DNA of 64,000 nt from Nemertoderma westbladi. Lineage: Eukaryota > Xenacoelomorpha > Nemertodermatida > Nemertodermatidae. The stretch covers positions 1-64,000 of the forward strand of contig JAUCBJ010003681.1 in NCBI GenBank assembly GCA_032718475.1, written 5' to 3'. The translations under genes and the position numbers were made by a program. Below, piece after piece: positions 20,475 through 31,774 of the stretch. A model generated the notes under the pieces. The model had not been told where the DNA came from and ran no database searches. It worked only from the letters and a program-made list of their open reading frames with translations. The number at the start of each line of letters is the position of its first letter. Positions within the stretch are counted from its first letter, which is position 1.

Positions 20475-23400
20475 CGCAACTGAAAGATATGAGTATGAGA
20501 ACCCTCCAGGAGAAATACCGGCTCGGTCGTCGCCCGGGTCAACAAGGACCGCGTCCCTCAGTGGTACACCAGGCTGGGGTCGATAAATTGGCTACTGGAA
20601 CAGAAGACAGAGAAGAAAGAAGAACCAACCTGTTGAAATGTAAAAAGACACTAAAGATTGCTACAATGAACGCACGCACGCTGAAAGCACAGAGCAAACA
20701 GGGTGACATGGTAGCTCTGGCAATGGAATATAACATCGACATCATCTGCATCCAAGAACATCGGATTTATCATGAAGACACTGCCATGAAGTACAATGAC
20801 ATTGGAAATGGATGGACGTTAGTAACAAGCTCAGCAGTAATAAACTCGGCCAATGCATCAATTGGTGGAGTAGGAATTCTGCTAAGCCCATTTGCACTTA
20901 AGACCCTAAACAACATCGAATCTATAAATTCCAGGGTTATGATCGCAACATTTGATGGGAATCCCAAGACAACAGTTATATGTTGCTACAGTCCAACCAA
21001 TGCATCAGAGCCAGAACAAGCAGTCAAGTTTTATGAAGAACTGACTGGACTTATTAAGGACATCCCGAAACACAATGTTAAAGTCATTGCTGGTGACCTG
21101 AATGCGCAAATTGGCCCAGAAGACATCAAGGGTTACACCTATAACACCAGTTCTAACAGAAATGGGTACTTACTTTTAGACCTAATGGAAGAATGTGAAT
21201 TGATACCAACAAACAACACATTCGAAAAGAGTAAGGGGAAGCTATGGACCTTTCAATACCATAATGGAACCAAAGCACAACTGGATTACATCCTTATAAA
21301 CAAAAAGTGGAGAAATAGCATGATCAACTGCGAGGCATACAGCTCATTCAACCTAATTGGTTCGGACCACAGAATTGTGACTGCAGAGATCAGACTCAGT
21401 TTGAGAGCCAGCAAACCCAGGACAAGCAAGCAAATCAACTATGACTGGGAGAAACTCAGAACTGACAATGCAGTAAAGGATGCTTATACAGTAGAAGTTC
21501 AAAACCGCTTTGAAGCACTTCAGTCAATATACCAGAATATAATAACAGCCCACAAGGAATCAGCTAAGAGGCATATCCCCCAGAAACCTAAACGAAAACA
21601 GTATGTGCCATGGCAAAACTCTGAGGTTACTTGTAAGAGAGAAGATCTTAAGATAGCCTACAAAGTTAAAACCGAACAACCAACAACCGAAAACATTAAC
21701 AAGGTTGAGAAAGCTAAGGACGATCTTAAATTGGCCTATAACATCAGCCAGGAAAAGTACATACAGGATAAAACTGAAGCAATTACAACTGCTCACATAC
21801 AGCAACAATCAAGACTTACCTGGCAAACTGTAAATGAGGTATCTGGTCGGAAAAGTTGTGCAAAGGGGCGCCTCAAAGCTGATAGTCCTGAAGAACGTGT
21901 TGGGAAGTGGAAAAATCACTTCAGCAACTTGCTTGGGCAGCCACCAAACATCGAGGTCAGCCCTACAAGGAAAATATATGACAAGACACTACCTATAGAA
22001 ACAGGGGACTTCACACCTGCCGAACTCGAAAGAAGCATTAAAAGCATGTCCAATAATAAAGCGAGTGGATTAGATGAAATCCCAGCGGAGGTATGGAAAA
22101 CCGGAGTGCTAAATAGACCATTATTGAATGTTTGCAACCGGATGTTAAAAGGGGAAAAGCCACCACCAATTTGGACTAAAGGTCAACTAAAGCCTCTCCC
22201 CAAGAAAGGAGACCTCGGCATACCAACAAACTATCGTGGGATCTGTCTGCTTGTGGTAGCTGCCAAAATATACAATAAAATGATTCTATATAGGATTAGG
22301 CCTCACATAGAGAAACTACTGCGTAAGAGCCAAAACGGATTTCGACCAAGTAGATCAACAATAGCTCAGATACTTGCACTACGGAGACTGATTGAAGGAA
22401 TTAAGTCAAAGAATCTCCCCGCAGTCATGACTTTTGTGGACTTCAAGAAGGCATTCGACTCCATCCATAGAGGTAAAATGCTTGAAATCCTAAGCGCTTA
22501 TGGAATACCAGAAGTAATTGTTGCTGGCATTGGATTGCTATATTGTGACACAGAAGCGCAGGTACTTTCACCAGATGGTGAAACTGAGTTTTTCTCAATC
22601 CTGGCTGGCGTACTGTAAGGTGACACATTAGCACCATTACTATTTGTAATTGTGCTGGATTACGCAATGAGGACGGCCACAAAGGGTGAAGATCTGGGAT
22701 TCACACTTCAAGAATGCAGAAGTAGTAGATATCCGGCAACTACAGTCACAGTCACCGACTTTGCGGATGACATCGCCCTGCTCTCTAATACGCTAGCAGA
22801 TGCACAGCTTCTACTAAATAAAGTGGAGAGGGCTGCTAAGGAGGTTGGATTGCATATAAATGCTACCAAGACCGAATTCATGACCTTTAATGTTGATGGA
22901 AACTTGACAACCATTGATAATAATCAACTAAGGCAGGTCGATGACTTCCAGTACCTTGGATCATGGATAGAGAGTAGCAAAAAGGACATAGAAGTTAGGA
23001 AAGCAAAGGCTTGGGTAGCTCTATCAAAAATGGATACCATCTGGAAATCAGATCTCTCCAGGCACCTGAAGACCAAGTTCTTTCGAGCCACAGTGGAAAG
23101 TGTATTTTTATACGGGGGTGAGACCTGGACACTGACTAAATCACTTGAACAACGAATTGATGGTTGCTACACAAGACTACTAAGGGCAGCCCTAAACATC
23201 AGCTGGAGACAACACATGACAAACGCCGAGCTTTATGGTACAATACCACCTGTATCAACCACCCTCCGTGAATGCAGATTAAGATTCAGTGGGCACTGCT
23301 GGCGAAGTAAAGACGAGGTCATACCAGATCTACTTCTCTGGCAACCAACTCATGGAAAGCGTAGTCGTGGACGACCTGCCATAACATATATAGATCAACT

Positions 23401-23520
23401 TTAAAGGGATACTGAACTTGGGAGAAACGAAATTGCGACAACTATGGAGAATCGGGAAGCCTGGAAGGATCTCATTGCCACTGTCCAAGATCGCTCGACC
23501 TAGTAGTAGTAGTAGTAGTA
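20372..23520 (+). pseudogene. RTE-like non-LTR retrotransposon family A, nearly complete, two stop codons
   Basis: One frame runs from ATG 20372 to TAG 23501-23503 (1,043 codons) with two internal stops. APE endonuclease motifs: MNARTLK, CIQEHRIY, CCYSPTN, GDLNAQIG, GSDHRIV, all intact. Reverse transcriptase: FVDFKKAFDSIHRG (motif A, near residue 686), GVL-stop-GDTLAPLLF (motif B, where families have GVLQGD) and FADDIALLS (motif C). The C-terminal region has LYGGETWTL and RLRFSGHCW, typical of RTE-related elements. The first stop (TAA, 22616-22618) sits where Gln is expected. The second (TAA, 23402-23404) is GAA in the copy at 36274-37080. The 3' end is a (TAG)n tail that also supplies the natural stop codon. 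Copying in cis is therefore impossible without repair or readthrough. Confidence 0.85.
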
Positions 23521-24126
23521 TACTGTCGCGGTACTCCGGGTGTCAACAAATCCTCCATCATCCCTCGCATACCTCGACGATATTCCTCTGAAAGCTGTTG
23601 TCGCTGTATATTGACATTATCCATTGGATCATCCTTAGAAGTATCCATTATTATTATGGTAAGAAGCCAATTTATTATTAATCCAACAAAGGCAAACCAA
23701 AGAGTTAATTATTGTTATGGTTATCAGAGTTTGTACGGGTCGGAAATGGCAAGCCGCCCTCTATCCCCAGCCCGACACGGACCCGAGCTGCCCCTGGCCA
23801 CGTTAGTGCCGCTACGCCAATTCCCTATCCAACAGGCGTGGATGAACGGGTGGATGACGCAACGGCTATCGCGCCGGAAAAACTCGAGGCCAGTCGTACC
23901 CAAGGGCTATTCGTCGGGGTAACTAATACCTAACCCAGGAGGCACACTTGGTTCAGGGTGTAACAAATGGACCCCTACAGTCGGCAGCAGGGCTGTAGGC
24001 CATGGATAGGCGGAAGGTAATCAACCAACGGCTAGACATGCTGACAAGGTCGGCGGAAGGTAATCAACCAACGGCGACCTACTGCGAAGACGCTTGTAGG
24101 AGTTGCGACCACAAGCGGTTTACCCC
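23521..24126 (+). repeat. 600 bp direct repeat, right copy
   Basis: It follows the (TAG)n tail of the RTE-like element without spacer and ends at TTTACCCC, where it meets unrelated AT-rich sequence. It contains the flank and the 5' end of the same element, with an extra 22 bp beginning CTAGACATGCTGACAAGG. The arrangement is a head-to-tail start of a second copy that is then cut off. Confidence 0.95.
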
Positions 24127-25289
24127 GGTAGAATAGGATATTATTCATTTATACAGATCTGGGTTTACTGTGATATTATTACGTCTTTGTTGGTTATTAT
24201 TTAATTTATTTATTTGTTGGTAGTGTTTGTCTGTATAGTATCGGTGTTTATACTATCGTTGTATTAATGTCGTAATTAAGGGTTGGTGGTATTAAGCTAT
24301 TAATAAATAACATAATAAAGATTTACGCCATCTGGTGACTTAAACTAAGTTTACTCATCCCTTGGGAGAGAGCCACAAAATGGACCGCGACCGTTCCCGT
24401 AATGCTCATTATTACAGTGACTTGAACGGATTTATATGGATGTGATATTGTATTAATAAATATCGAGCTATGTTGGTTCTTGAAATTTCAAGCCAACTAA
24501 TTGACATCTCTTACTGTATGTACTCTGGCAATTGACAAGAAGCGGGAGTAGTAATTAAGACTCGGCATTCAAGTGTGATTGGGCCGTCATAATACAGTAA
24601 GACCAAGGTTTGTTATTGTCATGCGTCATGTTTAATAATGACTTATCATGACTATTACGGTTTATTGTAATTTTATTTGTTACTCCCTTATGTACTTGGG
24701 TTATACAAGAAGTGGCGGGCCGTCTCCAGAATTTACCCAGAGTTTGGTTTAACCGAAATAAAGGATATGGATTCCGCATTCAATTGTATTATCACCGTCA
24801 TCATACAGTTAAAGGGTTTTGGTTGGCTGCGCATCATGTTTAATAATGAATTATCGCAACATTTTATTAATGTTGGGTTCAGGTTTCATGCGTTGTGGGT
24901 ATAACGACTTATCATGAACCTCCCATTTGTATGTTCTAGAATGTTCTAGAACTGAGATCAAGTTTCATGCACTGTGTATAGAACAGTTTATCATGAAACA
25001 TCCCACAGTCCTATGGTTTATTTCATTTTATTTATTCTAGGACTAAGATTAAGTTTCATGCACCGTGTATAAAACGATTTATCATAAAACATCCCATAGT
25101 CCTATTGTTTTTGGGGACGAAGCGATATAGGGATAAATTTTGTTTGCCTGTCAAGCTGAATATATGGCGTATTTTTGTAAAGGTGGGTCAGCGGTGAAAT
25201 TAGGGGTCAGTGGTTAACTTCTACATAACCCGTTCCCACGCTTGAGTGTGATATGCAGCGCACTCAAACGTTACTATGTAGTTAACCAA
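24127..25289. repeat. AT-rich region with degenerate tandem repeats
   Basis: No gene. Two diverged copies of a roughly 200 bp unit start at 24565 and 24775 (shared CGTCAT...ATACAGTAA...CATGTTTAATAATGA). They are followed by three copies of a shorter unit between 24880 and 25110 sharing AGTTTCATGCAC and TTATCATGAAACATCCCA. It may be the 3' end or LTR of the BEL/Pao remnant to the right, which reads on the minus strand toward this region. Confidence 0.55.
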
Positions 25290-25763
25290 TTATAACAGAA
25301 AGTAAGTTAAGTCTGTTGGCTTAACTTCTTGCTTTCCGTAGTTGCCAGATTCTTCACTTGCCATTTCTAGTAGGCAGAGGCGTCCTATGGGACGATTGAG
25401 TCTCTGTGGAACGAAGTTTAGCTTGCCTTTTTCCCTGAGCACTACTAAATCCACTGATCTTACTAGGCCATCCACGCTAACGTGTGTCTCCACGATGCGC
25501 GCTGTCTGCCAATACTTGCGGGAAAGATCAGAATCTACTACTAAGACCATGTCGCCCACTCTGGCGTTGTCTTTTACCGAAATCCACTTGTTTCTAAGTT
25601 GTATACTGGGGAGGTAAAAGCGCTCAAAGTGGTTTGCGAATCGGGATGACAGTAATTGTGTCATCTTCCAGGTCTGTCGCAATAACTCGTCACCGCCTTC
25701 TGGTGTTGAGACTGGCAACATCACTACTTTCTTTTTCATCAGATAAACATAATAGATAATCAT
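25290..25763 (-). pseudogene. BEL/Pao polyprotein C-terminal domain (fragment)
   Basis: The 157-codon minus-strand ORF contains the domain that follows the integrase core in BEL/Pao elements: a Trp-rich start (TWKMTQLLSSRF), RFYLPSIQLRNKW, VGDMVLVVDSDLSRKYW and ARIVETHVSVDGLVRSVDLV. It belongs with the integrase at 26491-27283; the two pieces are separated by about 700 bp that include an RTE-like insertion in the opposite orientation. Confidence 0.8.
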
Positions 25764-26084
25764 TTCCCAAGATATAACTAGCCATAGTATATTTATAATT
25801 GAGGTGGCTTGCTGTTTTGCTGTTTTGTCCCACTTGTGTATATTCTCGTTTAGTATTCTTTATTATTCTATTGGAGGTTTACATTGTTGACTTCAGCACA
25901 GCCGCATGAATTTCAACGGTTTAGAATTTTTCATTTTTCCAGAATTTTTCGCTTTCAGTTCATGTACTTTTGCTTACAAGGTATTTCGGTACCTTTTGAA
26001 GGTGCCGTTCCTTCTTCAAGGCCTTAGATTTAGTCTCTTGTGCCATTCTTGTTCATAATTGTAATAACATAACATAACAGATAA

Positions 26085-26490
26085 TTAATTGGAAACTTAA
26101 GGTCCGATTATTTAGAGCAGCAGTAGTTCCAGTACTCCTCTATGGGAGTCCATGCTGGGCTCTAGCTGCTGAGGACAACAAATCACTGGATGGCACATTC
26201 ACAAGAATACTTCGTCGTGTTCACTGTGTTTCATTAGAGGTGTCTCATTGGTTCCCCTACTTGAACAAAGCCGCCTCCGCTTTACAGGACCTTGCTTTCG
26301 CCGTGAGGACCAGCCTGTGCACAATTTTGTGCTTTGGCTGCCTCATGGAGAAAATAAGCATGGTGAACAGCCCATGACTGTCTTGAGACACAAGGACACT
26401 GGCCTTGAAGATGCGGATAATCTCGCGAAGGTCATGGAGGATAGGGAGTTGTGGCGGTGTAATTTTGTTGATAAGACGGCATAGCACTAG
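26085..26490 (+). pseudogene. RTE-like family B, 3' end fragment (plus strand)
   Basis: 5'-truncated copy beginning near GGAAACTTAAGGTCCGATTA, with VPVLLYGSPCWAL and the terminal motif RLRFTGPCFRRED, ending LWRCNFVDKTA. A frameshift lies between the two motifs near 26240. It is homologous to the minus-strand copy at 27284-28304 and points toward it across the BEL/Pao integrase piece. 25764-26084 between this and the BEL/Pao C-terminus shows no recognisable coding. Confidence 0.8.
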
Positions 26491-27283
26491 TGCTTTGTGG
26501 CTGGTCGAGACGGGCATTAGGGGTCGACTGTTTAGATAGGCAGTCACTTCCTCTAAGATGGTATGGAGTATCTCATCCATTAGGTATGCTTTGCAGGGTA
26601 GTATTTGATGGAAAGCTACCTTTAAGCTACGAATTAATCTCTCCCAGCTCCCACCCCACTAGGGTGCGTTTGCGGCGTTAAAGGTCCAGCTGGAAGCGGA
26701 AACCTTCAACAGCTCATCAACTTGATCCTGGTTCCATTCATCTATAGAGCGTGCTATCTCGTTGTTCGCTCCTATAAAGTTCGTGGCCTTGTCGGACTTC
26801 ATTGTATTGCTTCATTGTAGTGGTTCGAGCCCTCTTAACTTCTATTGGTCCAAATAGGTCCACACCTGTATGTGTAAAGGGGGGCTCGTAACAGCTAACG
26901 CGTTCCTTTGGTAAGGGTGCTTCTAACTGAGTCATAGGCTGGCAATACAGTTTCCTACAGGGTAAACAGCTGCGCAGAACTTTGTTTAAGGCTTTTCTGG
27001 GCTTTACAAGATAATAGCGGGTGCGTATTTCACTGAGTATATGTTCCCTCCCCGCGTGCAACAGCTGATTGTCCACATCTTGTATTATTTTGCGTTGAAT
27101 GGCGGGATCGTAGATAATAATAGGGAATATTGTGTCGCGGGAAAGGGGGGCGTTGGTAAGTCAGTCTCCCACTCTGATTAGGCCGTCGAACATCACACTA
27201 GAAAATTTATCATTCGACTGCATAGCGGGATGCTTACTACTAGGATCGGCATGCTGCATTGCAGCTGCATTTTTAAGAATGCT
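26491..27283 (-). pseudogene. BEL/Pao integrase (broken)
   Basis: Minus-strand reading gives, in order, a pre-integrase region (LSRDTIFPIIIYDPAIQRK), an HHCC zinc-binding part (LLHAGREHILSEIRTRYY, LRSCLPCRKLYC), the first catalytic Asp (FTHTGVDLFGPIEVKR), then, in another frame and after a deletion of roughly 40 residues, the second Asp (SDKATNFIGANNE) and Glu (WGGSWERLIRSLK), and AYLNSRPLMPVS. A TAG replaces a residue just before the WGGSWER motif. All three DDE residues survive, but the frameshift, deletion and stop make it non-functional. Confidence 0.85.
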
Positions 27284-28304
27284 GTGCCGGCTTGTCAACA
27301 AAATTGCACCGCCACAACTCCCTATCACCCATGACATTTGCTAGATCATCCGCATCTTCAAGGCCAGTGTCCTTTAAGATGCGTCTCAAGAAAGTCATGG
27401 GCTGTCCACCATGCTTATTTACTCCATGAGGCTGCCAAAGTACAAGATTATGCACTGGCTGGTCCTCACGGCGAAAGCAATGTCCTGCAAAGCGGAGCCG
27501 ATTTTGTTCTAGTGTCAAGCTTGGGGGAACCAATGAGACACCTCCAATGTTATATAGTGTCTCGTTGGAGATGTGTGCATTGTACTTGACACAATGAACC
27601 CGGCGTAGCATTCTTGTGAATGTGCCATCCAGAGATTTGGTGTCCTCAGCAGTTAGAGCCCAGCATGGACTCCCGTAGAGGAGTACTGGAACTACTGCTG
27701 CTCTAAATAATCGGACCTTAAGTTTCCGATTAATTCTCGGTGACTTCCAAATCCTGGAAAGCCTATTCAAGGCTGCCCATGCCTTTCCCTTACGTATTCG
27801 AAGGTCCTCACCTGACTTCCGGATCCATGATCCCAGGTAACAGAAGTCGTCCACATGCTCAAGCATACCATCCTTTGAGCTTATGCTCATCCGATCAGAG
27901 ACTTGCTGAGGACTTTCAAAGTTAACGGTCAGAATTTTGGTCTTTCTGGAGTTAATAAAAAGACCAACACTAGAAGCAGCATGTTCTAATGAGCTGAGGA
28001 GCCGTTGGGCTCCCTCTAATGATTCTGAGAGTACTCCTAAGTCATCAGCAAAGTCTAGATCAGTTAGGTACTTGGCAGGATTTCCTCGACTTCTGGAGCC
28101 AGTAGGTGGAGTTATCATCACCCCATCATCTTTATGATGATCTAAGGACATGCGTAGAACATAGTTAACCACAATAATGAACAAGAATGGTGCAAGTGTG
28201 TCTCCTTGGAGGACGCCCCATAACACTTCAAATGGTTCTGTGTCACCGTCAACAGTAGACACAAATGTTGTCGAACCATCGTATACTGATCTGATTGCTG
28301 CAAT
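27284..28304 (-). pseudogene. RTE-like family B reverse transcriptase (5'-truncated)
   Basis: A long ORF of about 330 codons on the minus strand enters the RT domain at motif B (GVLQGDTLAPFLF), then motif C (LDFADDLGVLS), VGLFINSRKTKIL, YLGSWIRKSGED, VLLYGSPCWALT, RLRFAGHCFRRED and a C-terminus matching the plus-strand fragment at 26085-26490. Motif A and the endonuclease are missing, lost by 5' truncation at a (TTATATTA)n run. The remaining frame is open, so this copy is younger than the plus-strand fragment. Confidence 0.85.
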
Positions 28305-28345
28305 AATTTATTATATTATTATATTATTATATTATTATATATTTA
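28305..28345. repeat. AT microsatellite, (ATATTATT)n type
   Basis: Tandem ATATTATT-like units between the RTE-like 5' truncation point and the palindromic satellite. Confidence 0.9.
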
Positions 28346-28354
28346 TAACTTCCT

Positions 28355-28697
28355 AAGTCGTGCGAACGACATACTAAGTCGTGCGAACGACTTAACTAAC
28401 GCGTGCGTACGACTTAGTAACTCGTGCGAACGACTTACTAAGTCGTGCGAACGACATACTAAGTCGTGCGAACGACTTAACTAACGCGTGCGTACGACTT
28501 AGTAACTCGTGCGAACGACATACTAAGTCGTGCGAACGACATACTAAGTCGTGCGAACGACATACTAAGTCGTGCGAACGACTTAACTAACGCGTGCGTA
28601 CGACTTAGTACCTCGTGCGAACGACATACTAAGTCGTGCGAACGACTTAACTAACGCGTGCGAACGACTTAGTAACTCGTGCGAACGACTTACTAAC
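28355..28697. repeat. Palindromic 21-22 bp satellite with four-unit higher order
   Basis: About 16 copies of AAGTCGTGCGAACGAC or variants (AACGCGTGCGTACGAC, AACTCGTGCGAACGAC) are separated by ATACT, TTAACT, TTAGT or TTACT linkers. GTCGT and ACGAC arms flank GCGA, so each unit is a small hairpin, and adjacent units pair with each other through AAGTCGT/ACGACTT. The variants recur in a fixed order with a period near 85 bp (four units). It is strongly CpG-rich compared with its AT-rich surroundings. Confidence 0.9.
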
Positions 28698-30252
28698 TTT
28701 ACTTTGATTGGCTAAATAATACTGAAGTAATAAAAGTACAACCTTTTTAGCGGGATAATATATTTAACATATTAATTTTACTTTAACTTATTCAGTAAAT
28801 AGCTGTATTATCTACGGTCAGCGCTGTATTATAGTGTCAGGTGTTGTTGCTGTGTTGCTGTGTTTCTGTGTTCCCATCTCACTATTGTATCGAACAGCTG
28901 TAGTCGAAATCTCAGGTTTTGGGGGGAGGTGAGATATTAGGACCATGAATTTTCTAACTGACAGGTTTCGTTGCATTGCTTGGATCAAACTTATCCTGTA
29001 TTCTATAATGCGTGATATTTTACTCTCCGGCGTCGGTAGAGGTGAAGAAGTGTGTTGTTGGTTTGCCTCTGCGTCATTGGGGGCGGGGGGGGGGGGGGGG
29101 GGGGTAATATTTAATATTTAATTTTATAGAGTAGATTTAATTTCATGGAGTAATCTAACTCTATCATAATATTTATTACTTCATCTTCATGGAGTAATCT
29201 AGCTCCATCCTCGTGACCGCGGACCCTGCCCTATCAGAGGGTCTCTACGATCCCCTCTCTGCTCCCCCAGCCCCCGCACCCATTCCATCGCTGGTCAGAC
29301 TGCTTGACTTTTAATTTTAGGTGTTACTGTATTACTTGGAAGGCTTTGTGAAGACGATTGTTCGACCACATATTTATTAATTATTATCGATTAATGTTTA
29401 CTATTGATTTCTCTGACAAAGATTATTGTAATGTTTATGTAATATTAGTACATAAGGTTAGTAGAAAGTGTATTTATCTATAACCCCCCTGACCCTAATA
29501 TATTTTCGTAATTTGTTTTTGTTTATTTATTTTATTTCTTTCATAATGACGAAGCTCATTAGTATTTTGGGACAGGTTTAAGGCTATCACATTAAATTTT
29601 ATCCTAGAGATCCAAGATCCAAGATCCATAAACTTAGATTTTACTAAATTATGTGAAGATATAATGACATTCACATCATGTTTAGGTGGTTAGGCAAGCC
29701 GCTGAAATCCAATTTTTTTGCTCAGCGGGCACAAAAATGGTTTTATCAAAAAAGTCACTCGATTTTATTAACCCTTTGTACACAAACTTAATTGTGTGCA
29801 AATCTCTTGAAGTGGCGATTTTCACCTTCACATCGTGAGTAGTTGTTATAAAACAACACCTCTCTCACTGAAATGTTACCAAGTTGCTAAAATAGTTTGC
29901 CAATTTAGTCTCTAAAATGAAAATGCAAGTTCAGTTAGTAAGTAGGTCTACATATTAATTAACATTATGGCAATTTGCTTAGTTATATTTTTTAAATATT
30001 TAATATAGCAATCTATATTACATGTATACACGAATAATCAAATCCTTTCTAATAATAATAATGTAATAAATGATGATTGTGAAATCTAAGTCCGGCAAAA
30101 AACAAGGCACAAAGTTGTCTTCGTTTGTAGAGTGAGTTTAGGTGTTTTACGCCCCACATTTAAGTCGATGGAGTTGAGATTTCTGACTTATATGCCAGTT
30201 AGTTGGAGGGTTGAACTGCCTTGGCCAGTTTCGGGTTCTGGTCTCTCATTTC
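28698..30252. other. No recognisable gene; 3' flank of the host gene
   Basis: Mostly AT-rich. Holds a G20 homopolymer at 29085-29104 within a G-rich stretch starting at 29079 and a short CAAGATC duplication near 29613. Part of it (30252 downward) is likely the 3' UTR of the minus-strand membrane-protein gene, but no convincing poly(A) signal is placed. Confidence 0.45.
29085..29104 (+). repeat. G20 homopolymer
   Basis: Twenty consecutive G, preceded by GGGGGC. The exact length may be affected by sequencing or assembly error. Confidence 0.85.
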
Positions 30253-30582
30253 CTACAACACTGTCTCCTCCGACTGTTGTGTGTCGTCTGTCAGTGCCAG
30301 TAGACTGTGTGGGTATGAGTATGGCGGTGGTGAGGACATGGAGTCAGAAGGTGATAATGAGCAGGATAGGTAGGAGTTGTAACCGGGGGGTTTCGAAGAA
30401 TCGCAACTGGCGCACCCAGGCTGGTCGTTGCAAGTCTGACTCTCATGTAGTTGACAGCGCCTCCTTCTGTTTGTATTTCGTGTGGTGGTCAGGAAGACTT
30501 TATGGATAATTGTTGACGCAGCGAGAATGTTGACCACCATAAATATTGCATACAAACATACAAGGAATGGCATCCGATCGGC
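30253..30582 (-). CDS. Terminal exon of a multi-pass membrane protein gene (LAPTM4/5-like plan)
   Basis: Minus-strand exon with a good acceptor (TTTGAATTTTTAG, cut before base 30582) and stop TAG at 30255-30253. It starts in phase 0 and encodes 109 residues: a hydrophobic helix (MPFLVCLYAIFMVVNILAAS), a basic stop-transfer cluster (NRRRRC), then a Cys/Ser/Pro-rich tail with two PPxY motifs, KPPGYNSY and SSPPPYSYP, and an acidic end. PPxY motifs bind WW domains of Nedd4-type ubiquitin ligases, and the LAPTM4/5 family combines four membrane spans with such a tail and is sorted to lysosomes that way. Family identity is an inference from layout; no close homologue is recognised. Confidence 0.65.
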   Translation of the reverse strand, partial: ADRMPFLVCLYAIFMVVNILAASTIIHKVFLTTTRNTNRRRRCQLHESQTCNDQPGCASCDSSKPPGYNSYLSCSLSPSDSMSSPPPYSYPHSLLALTDDTQQSEETVL

Positions 30583-31600
30583 CTAAAAATTCAAAGTAAA
30601 TATATTTCAATAATATATATATATTTAATATATATATTTAACTTTATTTATATTTAATAATACAAAAATACATACTATATTATACGATATGCAACTACTG
30701 GTACATATAAAAAATCTATATACGCAAATATATTATGTTATATATTATTACATTGGAACATCCTGAAAAATGAAGACGTTTAGACGTAGTAAAAACGAAC
30801 CTAACATTCAAAGCTTCTGTAAGTTTGAACACCGATGTCGGGGAACCAATCTGTTTGTTCGAAAGTTGCGTGGACTTATATCTAGGTCTTGCATACGGCC
30901 AGTTCGGTTCGTTTTCATTACAACTAAACTGCGCCAGTCACTCCCATCTCTAAAACATCCCGTCCCGGCTTGCGTCTAATGTCATTTACTCTTTCTCTTG
31001 TCCCTTTTGTAAGGGGGAATATGTTGGACTTATCATCCAACACTTGTCTGAACGCGTTAGACAGCACCAGGATGGGACAGCCAATGATGGGAGCGAACAG
31101 GGTAATACTGTGCACAATCACATCATGACGCACCGCGGCTAGCCCAATACACGTTGGCTGACTGACTGGCGTGAATTGTTTAAACATTTCACTGTAATTA
31201 CTAGATACCCATTCCGGCCAGTATTTCAAAAGCTTGAAATGTATTATATTCAAACAAGCACACCCTCTATCAACAAGCAGAAACGTGATTGGTGCAAGTT
31301 TGTGGTGCTGCTTCCCAGTGGTTAGTTACCTACATTACAGACCTCTCTCTTCAATTCAATACCCTTCCGTCCCCCTTTAGGAATCTATATCTCCATTTCC
31401 TGGCTTGGCCTCCTGAGAATGCCTTCAGCTGCGGGGCGAAACCTACTGGTCAGCTGGCTGCTGTCAGCTGATCACTGATTGTGACATTAAGCATAAATCT
31501 GACATTAAAGCTTTTATGGCCCTCATTCTATTATTTCATTATACATAATTTCATTATATTAAAATCACTTGTGCCGTAACGCTATAAAGTGCTACTATAT
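30583..31600. other. Intron of the membrane-protein gene; no confident exon
   Basis: AT-rich near the exon (TATATAT runs at about 30613-30660). A minus-strand ORF at 30924-31253 has a hydrophobic stretch (VHSITLFAPIIGCPILVLSN) and a basic tail (KGTRERVNDIRRKPG). It looks protein-like, but I cannot place clean splice sites in phase with the neighbouring exons, so it is left uncalled. It could be an old retro-element or pseudogene piece. Confidence 0.35.
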
Positions 31601-31604
31601 GGCC

Positions 31605-31700
31605 ATTGACGCGGTCCCAATATCGTGGTATCCGAGTGGATACAGCACCTTAACTGCTGTCTCAGTAGTGTTTGGCGGCGCAGGATCGAATCCGTCTAAA
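31605..31700 (+). repeat. tRNA-like sequence, possible SINE head
   Basis: A class II-like A box (TATCCGAGTGG, 31629-31639), a perfect 5 bp stem CAGCA/TGCTG around the loop CCTTAAC (31643-31659), and a B box with one mismatch (GGATCGAATCC, 31683-31693). The D-arm and acceptor do not form properly and position 33 is C, so a functional tRNA is unlikely. Confidence 0.35.
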
Positions 31701-31774
31701 GGCTGTAGAAATTTCGCCAGTCGCCTAGCCAAGACAATTAAGACATTGGTGCTTACACTAACCTAGCAGCTGTA

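Noticed and set aside
25342-25617. Plus-strand ORF of 91 codons
   Set aside because: Antisense to the BEL/Pao C-terminal domain, which is recognisable on the minus strand.
28355-28697. CRISPR-like array
   Set aside because: Palindromic 16 bp repeats with 5-6 bp linkers are far too closely spaced, the linkers are not unique, there are no cas genes, and the context is eukaryotic.
30924-31253. Possible extra exon of the membrane-protein gene
   Set aside because: It has a hydrophobic stretch, but I could not find acceptor and donor sites in phase 0, and the ORF ends in its own stop shortly after.
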